A DNA stretch of 64,000 bases. Origin: Gallalistipes aquisgranensis (GTDB lineage: Bacteria; Bacteroidota; Bacteroidia; Bacteroidales; Rikenellaceae). Location: positions 496,001 through 560,000 of the forward strand of contig NZ_JADCJY010000002.1 in NCBI RefSeq assembly GCF_014982715.1. The letters are read 5' to 3'. The notes beneath the pieces are model-generated. The model saw only the letters and a program-made list of their open reading frames with translations. It searched no databases and was not told the origin of the DNA. Of the stretch, positions 27,658 to 34,933 are shown one piece after another; positions within the stretch are counted from its first letter, which is position 1; every line of letters starts with the position of its first letter. The position numbers were made by a program, and so were the translations under genes.

Positions 27658-28365
27658 TCATTCGTGCACGAGCGTTCCGATCTTCTCCCCTGCAACGACC
27701 TTGCCCAGATTGCCTTCGGTGTCCATGTCGAAGACGATGACCGGCAGCCGGTTCTCCTTGCAGAGGGTGAAGGCGGTGAGGTCCATCACTTTCAGTCCGC
27801 GGGCGTAGACCTCGTCGAACGAGATTTCGTCGAACCGGACGGCCGCGGGGTCCTTCTCCGGGTCTGCCGTGTAGACGCCGTCCACCCGGGTGCCCTTGAG
27901 CATCACGTCGGCCTCTACCTCCACGCCGCGCAGGGCCGAGGCCGTGTCGGTCGAGAAGAAGGGGTTGGACGTGCCGCCGCCGACGATGACCACCTCGCCC
28001 GCCCGCATGCATTCCAGCGCCCGGGCCTTCGAGTAGTATTCGCCGATCGGCTCCATACGGATCGAGGTGAGCACGCGGGCCTTCACCCCTTCGCTTTCGA
28101 GCGCCGACTGGAGGGCCAGCGAGTTGATGATCGTGGCGAGCATGCCCATCTGGTCGCCTTTCACCCGGTCGAAGCCGCGGTTCACGCCGCTCAGACCCCG
28201 GAAGATGTTGCCTCCTCCGATCACGATGGCCAGCTGCACGCCGCTTTCGGCCACCGCCCTGATCTGGCGGGCGTAGGAGGCGAGCACGTCGGTCGAGAGG
28301 CCGTACGGCTGGCCGCCCATCAGCGACTCGCCGCTCAGTTTGAGAAGAATCCTTTTGTATTTCAT
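27658..28365 (-). CDS. pyrH: UMP kinase
   Basis: It phosphorylates UMP to UDP. The 235-residue amino-acid-kinase-family protein starts MKYKRILLKLSGESLMG and contains the GGGNIFRG loop and DLTAFTLCKENRLP segment usual for bacterial hexameric PyrH. It starts 4 bp after the OmpA gene stop, so transcription is from upstream of that gene. Confidence 0.97.
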   Translation of the reverse strand: MKYKRILLKLSGESLMGGQPYGLSTDVLASYARQIRAVAESGVQLAIVIGGGNIFRGLSGVNRGFDRVKGDQMGMLATIINSLALQSALESEGVKARVLTSIRMEPIGEYYSKARALECMRAGEVVIVGGGTSNPFFSTDTASALRGVEVEADVMLKGTRVDGVYTADPEKDPAAVRFDEISFDEVYARGLKVMDLTAFTLCKENRLPVIVFDMDTEGNLGKVVAGEKIGTLVHE

Positions 28366-28369
28366 GTCG

Positions 28370-29221
28370 TTACTCTTTATCCATCAGTTGCATCAGTTCG
28401 TCGAGTTTGGGAGTGAGGATGATCTCCGTACGACGGTTTTTGGCCCGGGCTTCGCGGGTCTTGGCCGGGTCGATGGGCAGCGACTCCCCGCGGCCGGCGG
28501 CGATGATCCGCTCGGGTGCGATCTCCCCGTTCTCCAGAAGCAGGCGCATCACCGTCGTGGCCCGTTTCGCGCTCAGGTCGAGGTTGTCCTTCAACTGGCC
28601 GTTCGGGCGGTAGGGAACGTCGTCCGTGTGGCCCTCCACCATGACGTTGATGTCCGGGTTCTGGGCCAGCACTCCGGCCAGATCGCGCACGGCACGCGCT
28701 CCGTTGGGGTCGATCTCGAAACTGCCCGAGCGGAAGAGCAGCTTGTCCTCCATCGAAACGTAGACCTTGCCTTCGCGGGTGGAGATCGAGAGCCCCTTGC
28801 CCTCGAAGCCCAGCAGGGCGTCGGCCACCTTGCGGCGGATCGCGGCGATCGACTCTTCGCGGGCGCGGAGCATCTGTTCCAGTTCGTCCACCCGTTGCGA
28901 ACGTTCGCTGAGTTCGTTCTGGCTCTCCTCTATCTGGCGGAGCATGCGGGCCGCCTCGGCCGAACCGTCGGCCAGCAGTTTCTTGTATTTCTGGTTCAGG
29001 TAAAGATAGTCGGCGGACAGGCGTGCGGTATCCTTTTTGAGCTCTTCCACCGCGTCGGTCAGCTTCCGGTTGCGGGCGCCCAGCTCCTCGATGCGAGTAT
29101 TGGCCGAGGCCAGTTCGCCTTCGGCCCGCAGGGCCTGCGCCTTCATGGAGTTGAAGGTTTTGTTGGAAACGCACGAGGCGCCGAAAGCCGCCACTGCGCA
29201 GATTATCAGGATTTTTTTCAT
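28370..29221 (-). CDS. OmpA-family lipoprotein
   Basis: A 283-residue outer membrane lipoprotein. The signal ends in FGASC, giving Cys17 as the lipidated residue. A long alpha-helical, coiled-coil region (about residues 25-130) is followed by the OmpA C-terminal peptidoglycan-binding domain with INVMVEGHTDD and LSAKRATTVMRLL. This resembles Pal-type or coiled-coil OmpA proteins that link outer membrane and cell wall. It is the first gene of the operon with pyrH, the TlpA-like gene and frr. A near-match -7 element (TATCTTCG, complement of 29253-29260) lies upstream. Confidence 0.92.
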   Translation of the reverse strand: MKKILIICAVAAFGASCVSNKTFNSMKAQALRAEGELASANTRIEELGARNRKLTDAVEELKKDTARLSADYLYLNQKYKKLLADGSAEAARMLRQIEESQNELSERSQRVDELEQMLRAREESIAAIRRKVADALLGFEGKGLSISTREGKVYVSMEDKLLFRSGSFEIDPNGARAVRDLAGVLAQNPDINVMVEGHTDDVPYRPNGQLKDNLDLSAKRATTVMRLLLENGEIAPERIIAAGRGESLPIDPAKTREARAKNRRTEIILTPKLDELMQLMDKE

Positions 29222-29290
29222 GGGAATTTTCTCTGTTAACCGGTTACGAGCACGAAGATACGAATTTTTTCAAAATATGTATATATTGAA

Positions 29291-29298
29291 TATCTTTG
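29291..29298 (+). promoter_or_regulatory. -7 element of dxs
   Basis: TATCTTTG matches the consensus and lies 21 bp before the dxs ATG at 29320, in an AT-rich divergent region with the OmpA operon. Confidence 0.75.
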
Positions 29299-29319
29299 CA
29301 CGATAATCCTTGGGGTGTG

Positions 29320-31197
29320 ATGTCCGAAACGAACGATACGTATCTGGGCCGGGTGGATTCGCCCGCCGACCTGAAGAAGCTCTCCGTGCAGGAACTGGAG
29401 GGCTATTGCGACGAGTTGCGCCGCTTCATCATCGAACAGCTGGCCGCCAATCCCGGCCATCTGGGTTCGAGCCTCGGGGTGGTGGAGCTCACGGCCGCCC
29501 TGCACTACGTGTTCGACACGCCGCACGACCGGCTGATCTGGGACGTGGGACACCAGGCCTATGCCCATAAGATCATCACCGGACGAAGGGACGCTTTCCC
29601 CACCAACCGAAAGCTGGGCGGGCTGAGCGGTTTCCCGAAGATGAGCGAAAGTCCCTACGATGCCTTCGGCGGCGGCCATGCGTCGGTCTCCATCTCCGCG
29701 GCGCTGGGCATGGCCAAGGCGGCCGAACTGAAAGGGGAGAAGCGCGAGGTGGTGGCCGTCATCGGCGACGGGGCCCTCACCGGGGGACTGGCGTTCGAGG
29801 GGCTCAACAACGCGGGAGCCTCGAACACCGACCTGCTGGTGATCCTCAACGACAACCACATGTCGATCGACCCCAACGTGGGGGCGCTCAAGGAGTACCT
29901 GCTCCATATCTCCACCTCGCGGCATTACAACCGGTTCAAGACCCGTATCTGGGATATGCTTTCCGGGGTGCCCCGCCTGCGCCGCCTGCTCCAGAAGACG
30001 GGAAACGCCCTCAAACAGGGGGTGCTCCAGCAGAGCAATCTGTTCGAGAGCCTCAATTTCCGCTATTTCGGTCCGGTGGACGGGCACGACGTGGGGATGC
30101 TGGTCAAGGTGTTGCGCGACCTGCGGGAGATTCCCGGTCCGAAACTGCTGCACGTGCTGACGGTCAAGGGGAAGGGTTACAAGCCGGCCGAGGACAACCA
30201 GCCTTTGTGGCATGCCCCGGGGCGGTTCAATCCCGAGACGGGTGAGCTGTTGACGCCGGCCGACCTGTCGGCTCCGCCCCGTTTCCAGGACGTGTTCGGG
30301 GAGACGCTGCTCGAACTGGCCCGGGGGAACGACCGTATCGTGGGAATCACGCCCGCCATGCCGACGGGCTGTTCGCTGAGCATCATGATGGAGCGGATGC
30401 CGGAGCGCTGTTTCGACGTGGGGATCGCCGAAGGTCATGCGGTGACCTTCTCGGCCGGCCTCGCCACACAGGGGATGGTTCCCTTCTGCAACATCTATTC
30501 TTCGTTCATGCAGCGGGCCTACGACAACGTCGTTCACGACGTGGCGCTCCAGAACCTGAATGTGGTCTTCTGTCTCGACCGTGCCGGACTGGTGGGGGAG
30601 GACGGTCCCACGCATCACGGGGCTTTCGACATTGCGTTTTTCCGTCCCGTGCCCAATCTGACGATCGCAGCCCCGATGGACGAAATGGAGTTGCGCTGCC
30701 TGATGTACACGGCTTCGCTGGGCCGCGGCCCCTTCGTGATCCGTTACCCGCGGGGACGGGGTACGAACGAGGATTGGCGCTGTCCGCTGGAAGAACTTCC
30801 CGTGGGGAAGGGGCGCCTGCTGCGGGAGGGCCGGGACGTGGCGGTGCTCACGTTGGGTCCGGTGGGACGTTTTGCCGCCGAGGCGATCGAACGCGCCGCA
30901 GCCGAAGGTGTTTCGGCCGCCCATTTCGACCTGCGTTACGCCAAGCCGTTGGACGAGGAGATGCTGCACGGCGTCGGACGCAGGTTCTCCCGGGTGATTA
31001 CGGTCGAGGACGGGGTCGTGCAGGGAGGCGTGGGAAGCGCCGTGCTCGAATTCATGGAGCGCAACGGATACGGCTGCCGCGTGGAGATGCTGGGTATTCC
31101 CGACGAGTTCATTCCCCACGGCACCCCCGCCCAGTTGCACCGTCTCTGCGGATTCGACGTGGAAGGAATTTACGGGAAACTCATGGAGGGCCGTTAA
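29320..31197 (+). CDS. dxs: 1-deoxy-D-xylulose-5-phosphate synthase
   Basis: DXS condenses pyruvate and glyceraldehyde-3-phosphate to start the MEP isoprenoid pathway, and its product also feeds thiamine and pyridoxal synthesis. The 625-residue protein has the thiamine diphosphate motif [16 protein letters not shown], the HxxH-containing N-terminal region [15 protein letters not shown], and the transketolase-like centre [13 protein letters not shown] in frame at 29296 lies inside the -7 box, so ATG 29320 ([10 protein letters not shown]) is used. It is a single-gene unit; a tRNA gene with its own promoter follows. Confidence 0.96.
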   Translation: MSETNDTYLGRVDSPADLKKLSVQELEGYCDELRRFIIEQLAANPGHLGSSLGVVELTAALHYVFDTPHDRLIWDVGHQAYAHKIITGRRDAFPTNRKLGGLSGFPKMSESPYDAFGGGHASVSISAALGMAKAAELKGEKREVVAVIGDGALTGGLAFEGLNNAGASNTDLLVILNDNHMSIDPNVGALKEYLLHISTSRHYNRFKTRIWDMLSGVPRLRRLLQKTGNALKQGVLQQSNLFESLNFRYFGPVDGHDVGMLVKVLRDLREIPGPKLLHVLTVKGKGYKPAEDNQPLWHAPGRFNPETGELLTPADLSAPPRFQDVFGETLLELARGNDRIVGITPAMPTGCSLSIMMERMPERCFDVGIAEGHAVTFSAGLATQGMVPFCNIYSSFMQRAYDNVVHDVALQNLNVVFCLDRAGLVGEDGPTHHGAFDIAFFRPVPNLTIAAPMDEMELRCLMYTASLGRGPFVIRYPRGRGTNEDWRCPLEELPVGKGRLLREGRDVAVLTLGPVGRFAAEAIERAAAEGVSAAHFDLRYAKPLDEEMLHGVGRRFSRVITVEDGVVQGGVGSAVLEFMERNGYGCRVEMLGIPDEFIPHGTPAQLHRLCGFDVEGIYGKLMEGR

Positions 31198-31211
31198 AAT
31201 CCCGTCCGTTT

Positions 31212-31242
31212 TTTGCAGGTTTTCAATTAATCGCTATATTTG
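31212..31242 (+). promoter_or_regulatory. Promoter of tRNA-Leu
   Basis: TTTG (31212-31215), a 19-bp spacer and TATATTTG (31235-31242) form one of the best complete promoters in the window, 49 bp upstream of the tRNA-Leu gene. Confidence 0.85.
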
Positions 31243-31290
31243 CACTCTCCGAAAGTGCGGGGATTCCGCTTTCTGCTTTCGGTCGGCCAT

Positions 31291-31372
31291 GCCCGGATGG
31301 CGGAATTGGTAGACGCGCTGGTCTCAAACACCAGTGGAGCGATCCGTGCCGGTTCGATCCCGGCTCCGGGTA
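31291..31372 (+). tRNA. tRNA-Leu (anticodon CAA)
   Basis: The 82-nt sequence folds as a class II tRNA. The acceptor stem pairs GCCCGGA (31291-31297) with TCCGGGT (31365-31371), with a G-T first pair and discriminator A31372. The anticodon stem CTGGT/ACCAG encloses loop CTCAAAC, giving CAA at 31325-31327. The T-loop reads GGTTCGATCC. No CCA is encoded. Confidence 0.97.
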
Positions 31373-31373
31373 C

Positions 31374-31425
31374 TTTAAGGCCTTAATGATTTGATTTTCA
31401 AATCATTAAGGCCTTAAATCTTTTT
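31374..31425. terminator. 21-bp perfect hairpin after tRNA-Leu
   Basis: An AT-rich inverted repeat (31374-31394 with 31398-31418), perfect over 21 bp with a 3-nt loop, begins 2 bp after the tRNA and is followed by CTTTTT. It should terminate tRNA-Leu transcription and may also act on the minus-strand lipoprotein transcript. The core AAGGCCTT occurs in both arms and is itself palindromic. Confidence 0.85.
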
Positions 31426-31461
31426 GTATCGGACGAAGTTTGGACTCCTCATTAGGGCCGG

Positions 31462-32928
31462 TTATTTTCCCGAAATATGTTTGATTTCTCCGATCCAGGC
31501 ATCGTCTTTTCCGCCGGAGGAAGAAAGTTGCGGCTGGGTTTGAACCGCTTTGGTTATATATCCGTTTCCGTCCACTTCGTATTCCATGTCGAAATTATCC
31601 TTGTAAGCCCACTCGCTCTCTCCTCGTTCTTCATGGAGCAGGTTGCGGCACGGCATGCCCGTCAAGCCTGCGATTGCCAATTCCTCGTCCCACGAGATAC
31701 GATCGAAGAACAAGTCGAAGTTTTCCCTGTTTTCGAGATTTTCGTAATAGGTATAATTGGTAACGTTGGTTTCCCCCTGGTCGTTGCCGTATTTGATCCG
31801 TGTGATATTGCCGTTTTCCCAGATATATTCCTGCCACTCGTGGGCCTGCGTCATACGGATTAGACGATTTTCCGAATTGTACTCGTAGCTTGTCGCATCG
31901 AGGTCGGGGCCTTCGGTGCGGGTAACGAAACCGGCTTTGTTCAGATAAGCCGTATAGGTATTAGGCTCATCCGGATCGTCGGAAGATGCGGTGGAGGTAA
32001 TATGTACAATACCGTCGCCGTACTCGAACGTGATTGTCCGGGTATCGCGGTACTCCTCGTCGCTGTTTTCCTCCTCCCATTTCGTTATCCGGTTTTGATC
32101 GTCGTAAGTCAGTTTTATGTTGCTGTACGATTTGTCTGGGTTTATTCTTGAATAGAAATTCATTTCCGAGATTAACGACCGGCCTGTGGGTACGACGGGT
32201 TCGCCGCCCACGGTTACCGTGCAGGAGGCCGATACATCCTTGTTGGACGAAGAGGTCGCCGTGACGACCGCCGTTCCCTCTGCTATCGCGGTTATTTCTC
32301 CGGTTACGGGATGTACGGCTGCGACTTCGGGATTGCTGCTCGACCAGGATACCGATTTAATCGTAGCGTCGGCGGGTTCTACGGTGGCGGCCAGTGTTGT
32401 CTTGACACCTGTTTCGAGAGAGAGTTCGGTTTTATCGAGGGTAATGTCCGTTACCTGGACCGGGGGATCGTTCCGGCTGCCGTCCTGTTTGGTGCCCTCC
32501 TGGACGACCGTCACAGTAAAAGTGTTGTTGCCCGAAAGGATAGTAATCGTGGCTTCGCGCCGTTCGCCCGTATAGTTCTGGTCGATTTCGATGCGGAGCG
32601 TAATCGTTCCGGGCCCGCCGCTGTATGCCTCGCTGTTACCGTTGTAGAGTTTTAGCCAGACCACGTTATTGCCGTCGGTAGTACGTGCGGCGGATCTGGA
32701 TAAGGCAGATGCCTGTACCGAAACCTGTACTTCGTTTACGGTCGCCGTCCAGGGGGCATCGGTCGTGAACGAGAAGCCGCCGCCCGTATTTTCGTTATCG
32801 GCGTAGGCGCTTTGTGTGAGTTGTCCTTGTACGGGCGGAGTGAATAGCTCGCCTTCTCCGCCTTCGTTTTTGCTGCAACCAGCAAGAATCGCTGCTGAAA
32901 GCATCAATAGAAACAGATGTTTTTTCAT
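31462..32928 (-). CDS. Surface-type lipoprotein with BACON-like, Big2 and DUF4595-like regions
   Basis: A 488-residue lipoprotein; the signal ends LAGCS, so Cys18 is lipidated. Behind it a Glu/Gly-rich stretch resembles a weak surface-export signal of Bacteroidetes. Residues about 40-145 look like a BACON-type beta domain (FTTDAPWTATV, ERREATITILSGNNTFTVTVVQ). Residues about 158-240 form a Big2 immunoglobulin-like domain (VTDITLDKTELSLETG, GEITAIAEGTAVVTATS). The rest (LTYDDQNRITKWEEE onward) resembles DUF4595. The function is unknown; binding of a glycan or surface polymer is a common suggestion for such architectures. The gene is visibly less GC-rich than its neighbours and lies between tRNA-Leu and a structured repeat, which suggests acquired DNA. 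Confidence 0.8.
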   Translation of the reverse strand: MKKHLFLLMLSAAILAGCSKNEGGEGELFTPPVQGQLTQSAYADNENTGGGFSFTTDAPWTATVNEVQVSVQASALSRSAARTTDGNNVVWLKLYNGNSEAYSGGPGTITLRIEIDQNYTGERREATITILSGNNTFTVTVVQEGTKQDGSRNDPPVQVTDITLDKTELSLETGVKTTLAATVEPADATIKSVSWSSSNPEVAAVHPVTGEITAIAEGTAVVTATSSSNKDVSASCTVTVGGEPVVPTGRSLISEMNFYSRINPDKSYSNIKLTYDDQNRITKWEEENSDEEYRDTRTITFEYGDGIVHITSTASSDDPDEPNTYTAYLNKAGFVTRTEGPDLDATSYEYNSENRLIRMTQAHEWQEYIWENGNITRIKYGNDQGETNVTNYTYYENLENRENFDLFFDRISWDEELAIAGLTGMPCRNLLHEERGESEWAYKDNFDMEYEVDGNGYITKAVQTQPQLSSSGGKDDAWIGEIKHISGK

Positions 32929-32988
32929 GGGATAAGATTATTTCCGCCCGTCCCCCGGCAGAAGTTCGGTTACACATATATAAAAAAG

Positions 32989-33123
32989 ACGTGGGACAGT
33001 ACCTTTTATCTGCTTTTGAGGTCTTGGCCAACCTACACCCAAATAAACGAGTAAAGCCCACGTTTCCGCAGGCATTAACTTTACTCTTCGGGTGCTTAAC
33101 AAAACGGCCAAGTTTCAAAAGCA
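32989..33123 (-). repeat. Nested inverted-repeat element, possible structured RNA
   Basis: Several complementary blocks nest here: 33011-33019 with 33115-33123 (9 bp), 33023-33029 with 33106-33112 (7 bp), 33036-33040 with 33090-33094 (5 bp) and 33049-33056 with 33079-33086 (8 bp). In addition 33057-33063 (CCCACGT) in the apical loop is complementary to 32989-32995 (ACGTGGG), which would make a pseudoknot. On the minus strand this last block is followed by CTTTTTTAT, like a terminator tail. It lies 61 bp upstream of the lipoprotein start. It may be a non-coding RNA, a leader element, or a repeat or mobile-element remnant. Confidence 0.55.
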
Positions 33124-33429
33124 AGAATAGAAGCTAACGCTTTTTATATCTTATGTCCTGTAATGAATCCGTATTATATCATGGGCGCGCTGTTATTTGA
33201 TTGGTTTACGTGGTAAATATACGAAAATTTGGTTATGTTGAAAGCATGGCCGGAATTTATTCCCGCTCCTGCTCGCGGTCTGCGGTACTGATGTCGGTAT
33301 GTTCCGGAAACTCTTTCGCCTCCTCCCTGGGCCGATGGATGGCATGCAGTTGATGGCGATTTGGATACTTCTGCCGGCGGGTCCGTCTTCTCCCATGGTA
33401 CGGGAGTCCGTCGCCCCTCCGCCATACCG

Positions 33430-33448
33430 GCTGAGAACGTTTCTCAGC
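33430..33448 (-). terminator. Short hairpin after the EamA gene
   Basis: An 8-bp stem (GCTGAGAA with TTCTCAGC) lies 31 bp beyond the EamA stop on the minus strand. No T run follows, so termination efficiency is uncertain. Confidence 0.4.
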
Positions 33449-33478
33449 AACCGTAGCCGTTTTCGGGGGGCGGTTTGG

Positions 33479-34386
33479 CTACCTCCTGCGTGGCAGTTTC
33501 GGAAAAAGTTTCCGGAAACGCACGAGGTAGGTGGCGATCCTGCTTCCGGCGATAATCAGGGTGACGGCCAGAAGGATCAGCGCGATCCCTCCGGCCAGAC
33601 GGGGCGTGAGCCGTTCGCCGAACACGGCGATCCCGAAAAAGAGGGCCGTGAGGGGTTCGAGTGCTCCCAGGATGGCGGTCGGGGTCGAGCCGATGTACTG
33701 GATGGCCCGCGTCGTCGATACGAACGACACGGCCGTGGGCAGTACGGCCAGCGCGATCAGGTTCCCCCAGTGGTACCAGTGATCCGGCGCCAGCAGCGAA
33801 GCTCCGAAATCCACCCGCACCAGAAAGATCGAAAGTCCGAACACGAGTGCGTAGAAAGTCAGTTTCACGGTGGGCATCTCCCGCATGCGGGGACGGTTGA
33901 CGCCGACCATGTAGAGGGCGTAGGAGAGGGCCGAAGCCATCACCAGTCCCACGCCTGCCGGGCTGAGCGTGGTCTCTCCGTCGCCCTGGTAGAGCAGGGC
34001 GATTCCCGTCAGTGCGAGGGCGATGCAGGCGGCCGTCAGCAGCGAAAGCCTCTCGTGGAACCATATCGCCATGATGAGCGCCACCATGATGGGGTAGACG
34101 AAGAGCAGCGTCGCCGCGATCCCTGCCGCCATATAGTTGAAACTGAGGAACAGGGCCAGCGACGAGAAGGCCATCAGCAGACCCAGCGCCACCAGCGGCG
34201 GAATCTCCTGCCGCTTCAGTCTGAAATCGCGCCCCAGAGGATCGGAACGGCCAGCAGATAGCGGAAGAACAGCACGGAATCGGCGTTCATGCCGTCCGCA
34301 TAGAGCGGAAGCGCGAACAACGGGTTCATGCCGTATGTGGCGGCCGCGACCGCCCCGTAAAGATAGCCTTTGGTTTTGTCCTGCAT
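33479..34386 (-). pseudogene. EamA/DMT-family transporter with a frameshift
   Basis: The two pieces together form a complete ten-helix drug/metabolite (EamA) transporter of about 302 residues. Reading from ATG 34386 (MQDKTKGYLYGAVAAATYG), the frame meets a stop after PILWGAISD near 34215. Sequence continuing the EamA fold (RLKRQEIPPLVALGLLMAF onward) is in another frame and runs to 33479. One extra base in the run of four C (plus strand 34232-34235) would join them as PILWGRDFRLKRQE. Both EamA repeats are otherwise intact, so this is a recent mutation, slippage-controlled gene or sequencing error. The substrate is unknown. Confidence 0.8.
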
Positions 34387-34406
34387 ACTGTCTTTCGATT
34401 TCGGTG

Positions 34407-34414
34407 CAAAATTA
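34407..34414 (-). promoter_or_regulatory. -7 element of the EamA gene
   Basis: The minus strand reads TAATTTTG, an exact match to TAnnTTTG, 21 bp before the start codon at 34386. Confidence 0.7.
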
Positions 34415-34561
34415 CTGTTTCTTTCTTCCTGTTGTTTCGTCCGGAGGAAATTTCCGGGGAAGTTTCCGGAGCCTTTCCCCCGATGTCGGTCATATCCGGG
34501 GAAAGAGAAATTTTTATCCGGATTAGGCAAAAAAATACCCTATTGTGCATATACTCCCGGC

Positions 34562-34569
34562 TATCTTTG
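34562..34569 (+). promoter_or_regulatory. Putative -7 element of the susC-susD transcript
   Basis: TATCTTTG matches the consensus in an AT-rich context; a TTG at 34543-34545 is rather close (16-bp spacer). If used, the susC leader would be about 360 nt. Confidence 0.6.
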
Positions 34570-34662
34570 TTATCAAAATAATTATATTTATAAAATAGAA
34601 TAAAAACCTTTGATGATTCCGAAACTTCGTGTTTTCTGACCCTTTCTAAAACTACTGATTCT

Positions 34663-34734
34663 ATGAGTGTCTCGTATTCCGGATCGAAACGGGCGAAGAA
34701 CCTGCCGGTGGTCGTACCGCTGTCCTTCGCATGA
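34663..34734 (+). other. Possible 23-codon leader open frame before susC
   Basis: ATG to TGA encodes MSVSYSGSKRAKNLPVVVPL plus three residues. It lies in the presumed susC leader. It has no homologue I recognise and may be chance. Confidence 0.25.
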
Positions 34735-34933
34735 TGAACGGCCTTCCCGGCCGTTTGTTCCCGATGGGTTTCCTGTGCATGGGCGGCCGGGCGGCGTGCG
34801 GTAGGACTGGGTGTCCGCATTGACTGCATGCCGCCGGATGGATTTCGAATAGGGTGACTGCCTGTCTTCAAGTGAATCGCACGGAAGGCGATGTCATTGT
34901 CAACCATATACTATTAACCTAATTTTTAATGCG

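Larger units (their letters stand above)
32929..33478. other. 550-bp AT-richer intergenic region
   Basis: This gap holds the structured inverted-repeat element at 32989-33123 (separate entry) and a small hairpin at 33430-33448 just beyond the EamA stop. I see no credible protein gene; minus-strand frames across it have no recognisable domain. On the minus strand a TATATTTA sequence (complement of about 33216-33223) could serve as a -7 element for a transcript through the element into the lipoprotein gene. Confidence 0.5.
34387..34933. other. 547-bp intergenic region ahead of the utilization locus
   Basis: The divergent gap holds the EamA -7 element (34407-34414), a plus-strand -7 element (34562-34569) and then about 360 bp of presumed susC leader. 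The leader contains an AT-rich part (34570-34615) and a 23-codon open frame from ATG 34663 to TGA 34734. No sigma/anti-sigma gene is present, which fits control by the HTCS encoded inside the locus. Confidence 0.5.

Noticed and set aside
31291-31372. tRNA-Leu as an active integration site with flanking repeats
   Set aside because: I found no second copy of the tRNA 3' end in the window and no integrase, so a defined island with att sites is not supported.
32795-33124. A 109-codon minus-strand frame across the structured element
   Set aside because: It overlaps the lipoprotein signal-peptide region in another frame and is best explained as a chance reading of the inverted-repeat element rather than a protein.
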